Positions 1 through 9,190 of a stretch of 64,000 nucleotides of DNA are shown here, piece after piece. Both the position numbers and the translations under genes were made by a program. The notes under the pieces were generated by a model. The model did no database searches, was not told the DNA's origin, and saw only the letters and a list, made by a program, of their open reading frames with translations. Source of the DNA: Methylocystis sp. SC2 (GTDB lineage Bacteria; Pseudomonadota; Alphaproteobacteria; Rhizobiales; Beijerinckiaceae); assembly GCF_000304315.1 (NCBI RefSeq), contig NC_018485.1:1830501-1894500 (forward strand). Reading direction: 5' to 3'. Each line of letters begins with the position of its first letter. Positions within the stretch are counted from its first letter, which is position 1.

Positions 1-1708
1 CGACGAAGGTGAGGAGCGCCGCGCCGTCGAGCAGCGATTGCGCCGTACAGTCCAGGACGACGCCGTCGCTACGCTCGATGCGCCGGGTGAAGCCTTCGCG
101 CATTTCATTGAGACCCGTGACGAAACCCTGCAACGCCGCCCATGTCTCCTCCTTGGCGTGCAGCGCCCGACATCTCGCGGCGAGCGCGTCGAAGCGCGGC
201 CGTTGCGTGAGCTCCTCGGGATCGAGCCGCCACAGACGGGCGAAGGCGGGATTGCTGAACTTCAAACGCCCGTCGGAACCGAAAACCGCCACGCCCTCGT
301 GCAGCGTCTCGAGCGTTTCGCTCTGCATGCGGGCAAGCGCGTTGAAGCGCGTCTGGAGATCATAAGCCTTGGTGGCGTCGTCATAGAGATAGGTGACGCC
401 GCCTTTAGGATTGGGATGCGCGACGACGTCGATGATGCGGCCATCCGGCAAATGCCACGTGTGACGTATGGGCTCCGGCGAGCGATAGGCTTCGAACAGC
501 CGCTCCTTCCACGCCCTGTAATCCGACTCGACGGGCACGCGCTGCTCGGCGCGCAGACGGTCGAGAATCTGTCCGTCGGTCGGCCGTTGTTCGAGGAACC
601 GTGGGTCGAGCTGCCACAGCTTGGCGTAAGCGTCGTTGCTGTAGATCAGCCGCCGCGTGCGATCGAAGCTCGCGACCGCCGTCGGCAGCTGATCGAGCGT
701 GCGCACATGCGATTGCATCTGCTGTTCAAGATCGGCGCGCACCGTCTCGACCTCATGACGATCGATGGCTATGGCGGCGGCGGCGCCCGAGGCGGAGGCC
801 TGTGTGACGTCGAGCCGATGGCGCGCGCCCGCGACGACGGCGTTGACGCGCTCGCGCCAGACGCTGTTCTTGGCGCGCGCTTCCTCGGCGGCGCTGCGCG
901 CCGACTGGTCGAGCAACTCCAGTTTGCGGGCGAGAGCGTCCTCGGGGTTCTTCGCTTCGACGGCCTGCGCATAAGCGTCGTTGACGAAAACGAGTTCGCC
1001 TGCGTCGTCGCGTATCCAAAACGGCGTAGGCAACGCCTGGAGCATCGCGCGCAGACCGGAGAGTTCCGATTGCGCCGCCGTGTAGCGCTCGCGAAGGCCG
1101 ATGAGCTCCAGTCTGTCGCCGGAGACTTCACGGATGCGCAACACCACGCTGCCGCCAACCGCCCTCCCGTCGGCGTCGAAATGCCGACCGGCGACGCCGG
1201 CAAGCGCCAGGCGGAAGCTTTCGCCGCTCTTGCGCAGACGGTCGACGGCGCTTTCGAGCGCCTGGGCGTCCTTGGGCGCAAGCCAGGCGCCAAAGCTCAA
1301 TATGCGGCGCGGCGCGGCGACAGCCCCGGTCATGATCAGAGACGAAGAATGGATATCGGGCTCGGCGTCAGGCGCCGTCCAGGCGACGAAGATCTGCGGC
1401 TCGGACGCGAGGAAGGTTTTCGCCCGCCCCAGCTGGGCGCGCGCGTCGTCGAAGTCGAGTCGCAAGGCGGCTTCGCGGCGACGCCAGGCTGCGCGTTCGC
1501 GCACATGCGTGATCACGATCGCCGCGGCGAAAATCGCCAGTCCGCCGCTAAACGCGAAGCTGACGATCTGCGGATCGATCGCCAGATCTTCGAGAAAACC
1601 AGCCGCGCGCGCCGGCGTCGCCTCGAGCCCTAGCAGCAAAGACCCGAGAACAGCGCCGGCAAGGGGAGGAGCGCCAGAATGGTTGATCGCGCGCCGCCGT
1701 CTCGTCAT
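1..1708 (-). CDS. DivL-like PAS-domain sensor histidine kinase, N-terminal part (runs off the left edge)
   Basis: The frame is open on the minus strand from an ATG at 1708 to the window edge, about 569 codons, so only the sensor part is present. The start MTRRRAINH is the only ATG before an in-frame stop near 1811. Residues 10-35 and about 50-75 are hydrophobic (two likely membrane segments), followed by three PAS-like repeats; characteristic stretches are PTPFWIRDDAGELVFVNDAY, LPTAVASFDRTRRLIYSNDAY and VAVFGSDGRLKFSNPAFARLW. This layout and the neighbour ahcY match the DivL/PAS kinase that lies beside ahcY in many Rhizobiales and acts on the CtrA cell-cycle pathway. The phospho-acceptor region (Tyr instead of His in true DivL) lies outside the window, so the exact orthology is inferred. 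A 531-codon open frame on the opposite strand is its shadow. Confidence 0.85.
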   Translation of the reverse strand, partial: MTRRRRAINHSGAPPLAGAVLGSLLLGLEATPARAAGFLEDLAIDPQIVSFAFSGGLAIFAAAIVITHVRERAAWRRREAALRLDFDDARAQLGRAKTFLASEPQIFVAWTAPDAEPDIHSSSLIMTGAVAAPRRILSFGAWLAPKDAQALESAVDRLRKSGESFRLALAGVAGRHFDADGRAVGGSVVLRIREVSGDRLELIGLRERYTAAQSELSGLRAMLQALPTPFWIRDDAGELVFVNDAYAQAVEAKNPEDALARKLELLDQSARSAAEEARAKNSVWRERVNAVVAGARHRLDVTQASASGAAAAIAIDRHEVETVRADLEQQMQSHVRTLDQLPTAVASFDRTRRLIYSNDAYAKLWQLDPRFLEQRPTDGQILDRLRAEQRVPVESDYRAWKERLFEAYRSPEPIRHTWHLPDGRIIDVVAHPNPKGGVTYLYDDATKAYDLQTRFNALARMQSETLETLHEGVAVFGSDGRLKFSNPAFARLWRLDPEELTQRPRFDALAARCRALHAKEETWAALQGFVTGLNEMREGFTRRIERSDGVVLDCTAQSLLDGAALLTFV

Positions 1709-2059
1709 TGCGAGGACGACTCCGTTTGCAAGCGATCGACTGGGCGCGTCATGAAAACCGGTCTCCACGGTCAATTGCGGGTGCTCATCACAACAACGCC
1801 GTAAACGGTTCTAGCAAAACGCGGACGCAGCCTGCCGGGCGCAGGATGCGGATGGGCTCCGACCATAGGAAGACGGAGGGCGCCGTCCGTCGCCTGTCGC
1901 GCCGCACACGAATCAACCCCAATCTAAAGCGCAATCGCTCAAAACGGAATCTCTGGAGCCAAAAGAACGGCCTCGCCCACGACGGGGACGGGCGGCGGAT
2001 GCGCGCATTTTGCTATCATATCTGCTTGGAGGAGCCGCGAGGGCTATCGTCTCGGCGAT
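1709..2059. other. Intergenic region between divL-like gene and RAYT remnant
   Basis: About 350 bases with no convincing gene. The first bases contain CGTCATTGCGAGGA, overlapping the divL-like start codon, a motif common at the ends of alphaproteobacterial intergenic repeats. The weak open frames here are low-complexity Arg-rich translations and are not called. Confidence 0.4.
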
Positions 2060-2272
2060 ATGGTCAAGAGCTGGAAGACGTTCACCGCCCGTAGAATCAA
2101 TCATGCGCGCGGCGGCGCCGGATCGCTTAGGGCGCCCGATTATTTCGACCGCTATATGCGCGACAAGGACGATTTAGGAGACACGGTCGCCTATATCGAA
2201 AACAATCCCGTCGTCGCTGGACTCGCCGCGCGCTCCGAGGCGCGGCCATGGTCCTCCGCGGCGAAGAGGTGA
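2060..2272 (+). pseudogene. C-terminal remnant of a REP-associated (RAYT, Y1-type) transposase
   Basis: The frame encodes the tail of a RAYT/TnpA-REP protein: VKSWKTFTARRINHARG, then DYFDRYMRDKDDLGDTVAYI, then ENNPVVAGL and RPWSSA. These are the conserved C-terminal blocks of the family (WKsfta..iN, DYfDRYiRd, yIeNNPvkAGL, WpWSSA). The N-terminal half, with the HUH metal site and catalytic tyrosine, is missing: upstream codons in this frame show no match. About 70 of the usual 150-200 residues remain, so this is a dead fragment. RAYTs mobilise short palindromic REP sequences. Whether the 3.8-4.0 kb intergenic repeat is related is unknown. Confidence 0.7.
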
Positions 2273-2392
2273 CAAAGCCCCTTCGACGCTCAGATCGGAC
2301 CGCGAGGCTCTAGGCTCGCACTTTTTGCACGCTCTCGGCCATGCGGGGCCTGGAGGCGCGCGGTCCAGCGGCGCGCCCCGTCGGCCGCTCCG

Positions 2393-3802
2393 TCAATACC
2401 GGTAATGCTCCGGCTTGAACGGGCCGTTCTTCGGCAGGTTCAGATATTTTGCCTGCTCGTCGGTCATCTGCGTCAGCTTCACGCCGATCTTGGCGAGGTG
2501 CAGCGAGGCGACCTTCTCGTCGAGATGCTTGGGCAGCGTGTAGACGCCGACAGGATACTGGCCCTGCTTGGTCCACAATTCGATCTGCGCCAATGTCTGA
2601 TTGGTGAAGGACGCCGACATCACGAAGGAGGGATGGCCCGTCGCGCAGCCGAGGTTCACGAGGCGGCCTTCGGCGAGCAGCAGGATGCGCTTGCCGTCGG
2701 CGAACTCGATCTCGTCGACCTGCGGCTTCACATTGTGCCACTTCAGGTTCTTTAGGCCGGCGACCTGAATCTCCGAGTCGAAATGGCCGATGTTGCAGAC
2801 GATGGCGCGGTCCTTCATGGCGCGCATATGGTCGACGGTGATGACGTCGACATTGCCCGTCGCCGTGCAGAAGATGTCGCCGCGCGGCGCGGCGTCTTCC
2901 ATCGTCGTCACTTCATAGCCTTCCATCGCCGCCTGCAGGGCGCAGATCGGGTCGATTTCGGTGACGAGCACGCGGCAACCGGCGTTGCGCAGCGAAGCGG
3001 CCGAGCCTTTGCCCACGTCGCCATAGCCGGCGATGACCGCGACCTTGCCGGCCATCATCACGTCGGTGGCGCGGCGCACGCCATCGACCAGCGACTCGCG
3101 GCAGCCATAGAGATTGTCGAATTTCGATTTGGTGACCGAGTCGTTGACGTTGATCGCCGGCCAGAGGAGCTTGCCCTCCTTGTGCATGACATAAAGGCGA
3201 TGCACGCCGGTGGTCGTCTCTTCGGTGACGCCTTTGATCGCCTCGGCGTTGCGCTTGTAGAAGCCCGGATTGGCCTTCAGGCGCTTCTTGATCGAGGCGT
3301 AGAGAACCTCTTCTTCCTCATTCGATGCGGTTTCGAGGAAGGCGACGTCGCCCTGCTCGGCGCGCAGTCCAAGATGGATGAGCAGCGTCGCGTCGCCGCC
3401 GTCATCGAGGATCATGTTCGGGCAGCCGCCGTCGCCCCATTCGAAGATCTTGTGGGTGTAATCCCAATAATCTTCGAGGCTCTCGCCCTTTTTGGCGAAG
3501 ACCGGCGTGCCGGTCGCGGCGATGGCGGCGGCGGCGTGGTCCTGCGTCGAATAGATGTTGCAGGAGGCCCAGCGCACGTCGGCACCAAGCGCCTTCAGCG
3601 TCTCGATCAGCACCGCCGTCTGGATGGTCATGTGCAGCGAGCCGGCGACGCGCGCGCCCTTGAGCGGCTGCGACGGGCCATATTCGGCGCGGGTCGCCAT
3701 CAGGCCGGGCATTTCCGTCTCGGCGATGGCGATCTCCTTGCGGCCCCAGTCGGCCAGCGAAAGGTCGGTGACGGCGAAATCGTTAAAGTGATGTGCGGTC
3801 AT
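2393..3802 (-). CDS. ahcY: Adenosylhomocysteinase (S-adenosyl-L-homocysteine hydrolase)
   Basis: The enzyme cleaves S-adenosylhomocysteine to adenosine and homocysteine using bound NAD, keeping methylation reactions running. The protein is about 469 residues, full family length, and ends in the conserved KPEHYRY. Visible blocks are [20 protein letters not shown], the substrate-site [13 protein letters not shown] with its Lys and Asp, the Rossmann NAD loop [10 protein letters not shown], and GNVDVIT. The frame could begin at 3847, but the start at 3802 (MTAHHFNDF) is chosen because AGAAGGA lies 6 bases upstream. It is downstream of, and divergent from nothing on, the same strand; the divL-like gene follows it on the minus strand. 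Its leader contains a 162-bp repeat and, further out, an ATAAAGA/TCTTTAT palindrome. Confidence 0.97.
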   Translation of the reverse strand: MTAHHFNDFAVTDLSLADWGRKEIAIAETEMPGLMATRAEYGPSQPLKGARVAGSLHMTIQTAVLIETLKALGADVRWASCNIYSTQDHAAAAIAATGTPVFAKKGESLEDYWDYTHKIFEWGDGGCPNMILDDGGDATLLIHLGLRAEQGDVAFLETASNEEEEVLYASIKKRLKANPGFYKRNAEAIKGVTEETTTGVHRLYVMHKEGKLLWPAINVNDSVTKSKFDNLYGCRESLVDGVRRATDVMMAGKVAVIAGYGDVGKGSAASLRNAGCRVLVTEIDPICALQAAMEGYEVTTMEDAAPRGDIFCTATGNVDVITVDHMRAMKDRAIVCNIGHFDSEIQVAGLKNLKWHNVKPQVDEIEFADGKRILLLAEGRLVNLGCATGHPSFVMSASFTNQTLAQIELWTKQGQYPVGVYTLPKHLDEKVASLHLAKIGVKLTQMTDEQAKYLNLPKNGPFKPEHYRY

Positions 3803-3842
3803 GCGAAATCCTTCTGTTTCTCGTGCGCGCTCGGTCGCGGCT

Positions 3843-4004
3843 GTCATTCCTGACGCCTCGCCTGGGCGAAGCGAGGGCGAATCCGAGCAAGACCTTCCCT
3901 TGGCGACCCCTCGGCAAGCGAAGCGGTCGGCAATCCACAGCTACGCCAGCATCTCTACGTCGGCGCTGGATTCCCGGACAAGCCTGCGGCCTGCATGGAA
4001 TGAC
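3843..4004. repeat. 162-bp intergenic element bounded by GTCATTCC / GGAATGAC inverted ends
   Basis: The segment starts with GTCATTCC and ends with the exact reverse complement GGAATGAC; inner arms include GAATCC near 3880 and GGATTC near 3969. Such imperfectly palindromic 100-160 bp elements are common between genes in Rhizobiales. It lies in the presumed 5' leader of ahcY, between the gene and a likely operator at 4119-4134. I cannot tell without a genome search whether it is a multi-copy family. Confidence 0.5.
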
Positions 4005-4118
4005 GCGCCAATGGAATGAAATGCGAAGCGAACGGCTCAACCAAATTCCCGCCGCCGGTCCAGCCCAGCGGCTCGGAGCCAGCCTATAGCAGGGGCGGCC
4101 GAGAAAGGCAATAAAGAT

Positions 4119-4134
4119 ATAAAGATTTCTTTAT
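4119..4134. promoter_or_regulatory. Palindromic operator ATAAAGA-TT-TCTTTAT upstream of ahcY
   Basis: Perfect 7-bp inverted arms separated by TT, with one more direct ATAAAGAT at 4111-4118. Palindromes of this kind are bound by ArsR-family regulators of methionine/SAH metabolism in some proteobacteria, and ahcY is the next gene on the minus strand. That link is an inference from position and from memory of the motif type; the regulator is not in this window. The site lies about 315 bases from the ahcY start because of the intervening repeat. Confidence 0.4.
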
Positions 4135-4356
4135 GTGCTTACGCACAAGACACCTAGCTGCAATCGCGCAGGCGCTTGAAGAAGCTCGGCGGCTGTCGTG
4201 AGCCAGAGCTTCTCTGCAGGTGAATGGCTTCACAAGCGCCATCCGGGAGACTGCAGCCGGGCGGCGGGCGGCGGGCGACCTCCGTTTCGGTAAGTCATGG
4301 CCCAAATTAAACCCGTGATTAATCTTACGAAATACAGATACGCCCGGCTGTCAGAA

Positions 4357-4403
4357 ACAAAATGAAATTGGCAAGCCGGAATCTCGACACTCCTGTGCGG
4401 AAC
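4357..4403 (+). promoter_or_regulatory. 47-bp element, copy 1, upstream of the sulfotransferase gene
   Basis: This segment matches 5385-5431 at 36 of 47 positions with no gaps. The identical blocks are ACAAAATGAAA at the left, GAATCTCGACAC in the middle and TGCGGAAC at the right. Copy 1 ends about 70 bases before the sulfotransferase start and copy 2 about 38 bases before the response-regulator start, which suggests a shared operator or promoter. Confidence 0.55.
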
Positions 4404-4472
4404 ATTCGGGCGTCCACCCGCCCGGCCAAGCCGTGAGCAATAAAACTGTTCTGCTAGGCATCAGAGACTAAA

Positions 4473-5333
4473 GTGACAAACGCTTTTCATATCACAGATC
4501 GCATTCGTTATTTGTTAAACAAACGCAAAAAGCTTGCATTATTTACGCACCACAAGTGCGCATCGACTTGGCTAACATCGATAGTTGCAGACATTTGCCG
4601 CGAGAATAATTTGAAATACATCGCGATCCCGTGGGGACGCCAATGCCCAGAGTCGGGATATACTATGGAAATGGCGCTCAACTCCGGCAATGATGTCATT
4701 GTCGCGCTGAATGCTGACTATTCTGGTATAAACAAACATATATCTGCGAACATGCAATGCATGCATGTGATAAGAAATCCCCTGAGCGTCGTCGTCTCCG
4801 CATACTACTCCCACCTCCGAACACATCCGATTGATGGATGGGACTTCCTGGCGCGTCAGAGGAATGTTTTAGGTGAAGTCGACAAAGACGTCGGCATGGC
4901 CTTGACCTTGTCATTTCTGGAATCGAGTCACTTTCAGCCAGAGACGAACGGTCCTTTATACGACATGAGCGCGTGGAAATATGACGATTCACGAATCGTT
5001 ACGTTACGCATGGAGGACATAACCGCAAACGCAGCAAACTTCTTTCGCGAAATGTCTCGAACGGAGGTCTTAAGAAATGCATCGATGCCCGATCCTGATA
5101 GGTTTTCGTTTGCTGCGATGACCGGCCGGCAACAGGGCGTGATAGATCTCTCGTCGCACTATCGCTGTGGAAGCAGCACTGAATGGCGAGATGCTTTGCC
5201 GAGAGGCGTTATCTTATATGTACTTCATCATTACCGAGATTTTTTGCTGCGGTTCTATCCTGAAGTTATTTTTGAAGCCGGCTCCTTGAGCGACGCCAGC
5301 GTTCGTTCGAATTCGGACTGCCTCCGGGCGTGA
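4473..5333 (+). CDS. Sulfotransferase family protein
   Basis: The 286-residue protein has the two PAPS-binding signatures of sulfotransferases. The 5'-phosphosulfate loop is near the N-terminus (LALFTHHKCASTWL, residues about 21-34), and the 3'-phosphate-binding block is in the middle (HVIRNPLSVVVSAYYSHLRT, about 100-120), where the Arg and Ser are the usual ligands. It probably transfers sulfate from PAPS to a sugar or surface glycan; the acceptor cannot be read from sequence. The start is a GTG with a weak GAGA upstream. Base composition is clearly more AT-rich than the flanking genes, and rare codons are common, which points to horizontal acquisition. The downstream two-component pair and glycosyltransferase, and the shared 47-bp element, suggest a common cell-surface theme. 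Confidence 0.8.
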   Translation: MTNAFHITDRIRYLLNKRKKLALFTHHKCASTWLTSIVADICRENNLKYIAIPWGRQCPESGYTMEMALNSGNDVIVALNADYSGINKHISANMQCMHVIRNPLSVVVSAYYSHLRTHPIDGWDFLARQRNVLGEVDKDVGMALTLSFLESSHFQPETNGPLYDMSAWKYDDSRIVTLRMEDITANAANFFREMSRTEVLRNASMPDPDRFSFAAMTGRQQGVIDLSSHYRCGSSTEWRDALPRGVILYVLHHYRDFLLRFYPEVIFEAGSLSDASVRSNSDCLRA

Positions 5334-5384
5334 GGTGGCGGGATGGCGTTCGACTGGAGGCTGTAATAGGCTGCCTTGCACGCG

Positions 5385-5431
5385 ACAAAATGAAACAAAC
5401 GCGCCAGAATCTCGACACAGCCATGCGGAAC
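5385..5431 (+). promoter_or_regulatory. 47-bp element, copy 2, upstream of the response regulator gene
   Basis: Second copy of the element at 4357-4403. Here it lies immediately before the response regulator start at 5469, as expected for an autoregulated two-component operon. The left part, ACAAAATGAAACAAAC, recurs with 15 of 16 matches at 7472-7487, just before the glycosyltransferase gene. Confidence 0.55.
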
Positions 5432-5468
5432 TTTAAGTTCGCAACTCGTCGCCGGCGCGGCGACGCGC

Positions 5469-6203
5469 GTGGATGAACTCCCGACCTTGAACGAACCCGC
5501 ATCAAGCGCCGCCGATAGCCGATGGATCCTCATTGTAGAGGACGACGAGGATATTCGATCGCTCTTATCGAAATATCTCAGCGACAACGGGTTTGAGGTG
5601 ATGCTTGCCCGTGACGGCAGACAGATGGACGAGGTCCTCGCGAACGCGCAGGTCGATCTCATCGTGCTCGACGTCAACCTTCCCGACGAGGATGGATTTT
5701 CCATCTGCATGCGCTTGCGGAACTCGGGAAGCCCCCCATTGATCATGCTGACCGCGCGCGGCGAAGACACTGACCGCATTCTTGGCATCGAACTCGGGGC
5801 CGACGATTATCTGGTCAAACCCTTCGTGCCCCGCGAACTGCTCGCGCGCATCGGGGCCGTCCTGCGCCGGACCGCCCCGGATCTTGAGTCGTCCCAGAAA
5901 TTGAACGCCTATGGGTTTTCTGGATTCCTCCTCGACTCCTCCACACGGCGCCTGCTGGGTCCGACCGGCGTACGGGTGATCCTGACGAGCGCGGAATTCG
6001 ACCTGCTGCTGACGCTCTGCCGCAATCCCGGGAAAATATTCTCGCGCGACGAACTGAAGGCGTCGTCCACGACCGAGCGGAGCGTCGACATCCTGATCAG
6101 CCGGCTTCGTCAAAAGATCGAGAATGACCCGCGCGACCCGACGCTCATTCAGACGGTCCGCTCGATGGGCTACACATTCACGGCGAAAGTCAGCGTTCAT
6201 TGA
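5469..6203 (+). CDS. OmpR-family response regulator
   Basis: The 244-residue protein has an N-terminal receiver domain (residues about 18-130). The acidic pair is in ILIVEDDEDI, the phospho-acceptor Asp in DLIVLDVNLPDEDG, the Thr in LTARGED and the Lys in DYLVKPF. A winged-helix DNA-binding domain follows (about 145-240), with LTSAEFDLLLTLC and VDILISRLRQKIE and a C-terminal GYTF. The start is GTG at 5469. The gene overlaps the following kinase by a TTGA junction, so the two are translationally coupled. A repeat element upstream may be its own binding site. Confidence 0.93.
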   Translation: MDELPTLNEPASSAADSRWILIVEDDEDIRSLLSKYLSDNGFEVMLARDGRQMDEVLANAQVDLIVLDVNLPDEDGFSICMRLRNSGSPPLIMLTARGEDTDRILGIELGADDYLVKPFVPRELLARIGAVLRRTAPDLESSQKLNAYGFSGFLLDSSTRRLLGPTGVRVILTSAEFDLLLTLCRNPGKIFSRDELKASSTTERSVDILISRLRQKIENDPRDPTLIQTVRSMGYTFTAKVSVH

Positions 6204-7498
6204 AAACGTCTGCGCTCCGAAACATCAATGTGCAGCTCGGACTTCTCCTCCTCCTATGCGTCGGCCTGTTCCACGTGGCGGTGACGACGATCCTTTTCCT
6301 GTCGGAACCCGCTCCCGGCCACCCGCGCGACCGGAGCGCCTCCATTGTCGTGGCGACTCTGACGGCGTTGGACGCCGCTTCCGCAGCGGAGAGGCCGGCC
6401 ATCGCCGCAGCCCTGAACGCAAACCTTCCCGGGTTTCACGTCGCGCTCTCAGAGCCGGGAGTCGCCGCGCGCAACGGGGGCAAGCCAGTTTATTTCCAAT
6501 CTCGCCTTCCCGTCGGGGTCGAGATCGGAGCGCACGATGACAACAAGCGATTTAGCGGGTCATTGCACGACGGTCAGCAATTCCTGCTCGACGCTCCGAC
6601 CCGGCCTCCCGGATTTCCGCGGTTCGCGATCATCACCCTGGGCTTCGTCGCGGTGAGCTTGTTCGTCTTCTCCCTATGGGCCGCGCTGTCGCTTACGCGC
6701 CCCCTGACGAATTTCGCGGACGCCGCCGAATCCTTCGGCCTCGACAGCGTGCCGGCGCAGCTCGCCGAGACAGGCCCCGAAGAGGTCCGCAAGGCGACGC
6801 GGGCGTTTAATCGCATGCAGCGTCGTATCGCCGAGATGGCCTCTCAGCGAACGCGGATGTTGACGTCGGTCAGCCACGATCTTCGGACCCCGATCACGCG
6901 CATGCGTCTGCGCGCCGAATACATCGAAAGCAGCGAAACGAAAGCGAAACTGCTGCGCGACCTCGATCAGATGGAGGCGATGGTCGGCGGCTGCCTGGAC
7001 TACCTGCGCGGCGGTTTCCAGCAGGAAGTCGTGGCGCTGGATCTGGCGAGCCTGCTGCAGGCGATTGTCGATCAGTTCGTCGACGTCGGCGCCGATGCGC
7101 GCTACGAGGGGATCGATCGCGTCAATGTTTTGGGCAGTCCGGACGATCTCGAACGCGCATTCTCCAATCTTATAGACAATGCGGTGAAATACGGGGAGAG
7201 CCCTGAAGTCCGGCTGTGGGAAAGCGATGACGCGGCAATCGTCGAGATCGCCGACAGGGGTCCGGGAATCCCCCAGGAAAAAAGGGATTTGATGCTGGAG
7301 CCTTTCGAGCGAGGAGACGTCGACGCGTCGTCGAACGCAAACGCGGGCTTCGGGCTGGGCCTGGCGATCGCCCGCGGGATCGTGGAAGCGCACGGCGGAC
7401 GCCTCACCTTGGATGAGCGGACCGGCGGCGGCCTGATCGCGAGGGTGTCGCTGGCCAAAGCCGAACTCGAAACAAAACGAAACAAACTGAGCAAATAA
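6200..7498 (+). CDS. EnvZ-type sensor histidine kinase
   Basis: The 432-residue membrane kinase has a first membrane segment at about residues 10-32 and a periplasmic domain of roughly 100 residues. A second segment lies at about 137-160 (IITLGFVAVSLFVFSLWAAL), then HAMP, the H-box SVSHDLRTPITRM with the phospho-acceptor His, and an ATPase domain with the N-box FSNLIDNAVKYG, DRGPGIP and GFGLGLAIARGIVEAHGG. The start is TTG at 6200, overlapping the regulator stop (TTGA). It is the cognate kinase of the preceding regulator. The signal sensed is unknown; the last codons overlap a third partial copy of the ACAAAATGAAACAAAC motif. Confidence 0.92.
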   Translation: MKTSALRNINVQLGLLLLLCVGLFHVAVTTILFLSEPAPGHPRDRSASIVVATLTALDAASAAERPAIAAALNANLPGFHVALSEPGVAARNGGKPVYFQSRLPVGVEIGAHDDNKRFSGSLHDGQQFLLDAPTRPPGFPRFAIITLGFVAVSLFVFSLWAALSLTRPLTNFADAAESFGLDSVPAQLAETGPEEVRKATRAFNRMQRRIAEMASQRTRMLTSVSHDLRTPITRMRLRAEYIESSETKAKLLRDLDQMEAMVGGCLDYLRGGFQQEVVALDLASLLQAIVDQFVDVGADARYEGIDRVNVLGSPDDLERAFSNLIDNAVKYGESPEVRLWESDDAAIVEIADRGPGIPQEKRDLMLEPFERGDVDASSNANAGFGLGLAIARGIVEAHGGRLTLDERTGGGLIARVSLAKAELETKRNKLSK

Positions 7499-7545
7499 AT
7501 GTCTCCAGGCGATCCGACCTTGATGACCCAAAGAGGATCATCGGG

Positions 7546-8874
7546 ATGTCGATACATCAGTCAGCTCCGGGCCGCGCCGCGCTATCGGGAAAAACCGTCG
7601 CAGTCGTGCATCCTGCGTGGCATTCCTGCGGAACGCACCAGGTCATCGCCAGTCAAATAAAGGCCTATAAGAAACTTGGCGCGCGCGTGCTCTCCATTGC
7701 GCTTATGGACGACGTCACGCCCGCGATCGGCCGCGGCGCGCGCTGGGAGAACTACAGGGCGCATAGTCGGGACCTCGCCGCCGATGAGAGATATGAATCA
7801 TCCGCCACGATCGCGGACCTCTTCAGGACAGCGCTCCTAAAGGACGGCTGGCTGCCCTTGATCCATGGCGACCACGCAAGCTGGCTCGTGGAGCTGGTGA
7901 AGCGCGCGCCTCTGCCCGAAGCGCTCGACACGGGCGCCATTGACCTGATCCACGCCAACCATTTCTTCGTAATGCCCTTCGTCGAAAGAATGCGCGAAAG
8001 GCGCCGCATTCCCGTCGTGCTGGACACTCACGACATTCAGGCGCGGCAGTACGAGCTGCGCAATCGCGCCGGGTTTAGCATCCCGCCGCATGTTCGCTAC
8101 AACAGCATGCTCGCGATCGAACTCGAATGGATCGAGCGCGCCGACCTATGCATTCACTTGAATTCGGAAGAATATGCGACGTTCGGCCAGCTGCTGCCTC
8201 AGTCTCCTCACGAACTGATCTATCCGTCGATCGCGCCCGTGGCTCCCCAGCCCAATGGCGATCGGGCTATTTTTGTCGCCGGAGACAACGCCGCCAACTA
8301 CATCAGCATCCGATGGTTTCTGAAATATATCGCGCCGCATGTTCCTGAGATGTCGATTTCGATTTTTGGCGACATCGCCGATGGCGTGAAAAGGCGCGAC
8401 AGGCCGCTGTATGAAAAACACCGCAATCTTTTCCGCGGCAGGATCGCCGACATAGACTCCGCCTACGCCGACGCAGCGATGATTCTCCTCCCGACAAGAG
8501 AAGGGCACGGCCTTTCAATCAAGACCGTGGAAGCTCTGTCCAGTGGACTGCCGATCGTCGCGACGTCGAAGGCGTTCAGGGGCATGGAGATCGATCCGTC
8601 ACGGCTTCGCAACGTCCATATTGCGAACGACGCCAGCGAATTCGCCGCCGCCATGGTCAAGTGTCCGGCCATGAGCAAAGGAAGCGATCCGATGGCGAGC
8701 GATACGCGCGCGCTCTACGAAGACAGATATTCTTTGGAAGGCTTTGCGCGTCGGCTCGGGGACGTCGCATGCAAGTTGATGGCGAACGCGCGCTATACGC
8801 CGTTGGATGCTGGATACAAAGCAACAGCGACCGGAGCCTCGACCGACTCCCGCTCGGCGCCGTTCGCCGGCTGA
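7546..8874 (+). CDS. GT4-like glycosyltransferase
   Basis: The 442-residue protein has the two Rossmann halves of GT-B enzymes. The N-terminal acceptor half contains TVAVVHPAWHSCGTHQVIAS and IDLIHANHFFVMPFVE. The C-terminal nucleotide-sugar half has LIYPSIAP, AIFVAGDNAANYISIRWFLK and the family 4 motif with the Glu pair in LLPTREGHGLSIKTVEALSS followed by GLPIVATSKAFRGME. It probably adds a sugar to an exopolysaccharide, lipopolysaccharide or protein; the donor cannot be assigned. It starts 47 bases after the kinase gene and is probably in the same transcription unit. Together with the sulfotransferase it hints at a sulfated surface glycan under two-component control. Confidence 0.82.
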   Translation: MSIHQSAPGRAALSGKTVAVVHPAWHSCGTHQVIASQIKAYKKLGARVLSIALMDDVTPAIGRGARWENYRAHSRDLAADERYESSATIADLFRTALLKDGWLPLIHGDHASWLVELVKRAPLPEALDTGAIDLIHANHFFVMPFVERMRERRRIPVVLDTHDIQARQYELRNRAGFSIPPHVRYNSMLAIELEWIERADLCIHLNSEEYATFGQLLPQSPHELIYPSIAPVAPQPNGDRAIFVAGDNAANYISIRWFLKYIAPHVPEMSISIFGDIADGVKRRDRPLYEKHRNLFRGRIADIDSAYADAAMILLPTREGHGLSIKTVEALSSGLPIVATSKAFRGMEIDPSRLRNVHIANDASEFAAAMVKCPAMSKGSDPMASDTRALYEDRYSLEGFARRLGDVACKLMANARYTPLDAGYKATATGASTDSRSAPFAG

Positions 8875-9190
8875 TTGATCACGCCGGCGACCTGCGGCGA
8901 AACGCCGATCGGCCGCCCAGATCTAACATCCCTGCAGTCGATCGCCGGGCCGCCCGAAAGCGCGCGTCCGCGTTCTCGGCGCACATTCTGGAGACGACGA
9001 ATATGACGGCGGGGTCTCGACTGGCGGCCCGCCGCCCTTCGACCGGCCTTTCGTGGCGAGCTGAACGACGAACGCTGCCGAGAGGGTCGTAGGCGGCGGA
9101 TTGGCCGGATCGGCCTCACCGCCTACCCTTCCCGCTCCCCATGATCTATACGGATCACGACCCAACTCCCGTCCGGTAGCTTCGCCGCCC
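8875..9190. other. Intergenic region without recognisable feature
   Basis: About 316 bases between the glycosyltransferase gene and the TerB-like gene. Open frames here are short, Arg/Pro-rich and without start signals. I see no RNA gene, repeat or terminator I would defend. Confidence 0.4.

Noticed and set aside
38..1633. 531-codon plus-strand open frame at the left edge
   Set aside because: It is in codon register with the divL-like gene on the minus strand; the minus translation has clear PAS-domain motifs, while this one is low-complexity and Arg-rich.
2783..3853. 356-codon plus-strand frame over ahcY
   Set aside because: Antisense shadow of the well-conserved ahcY.
4084..4305. 73-codon minus-strand frame upstream of ahcY
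   Set aside because: No ribosome site, no family match, and it overlaps the likely ahcY operator.
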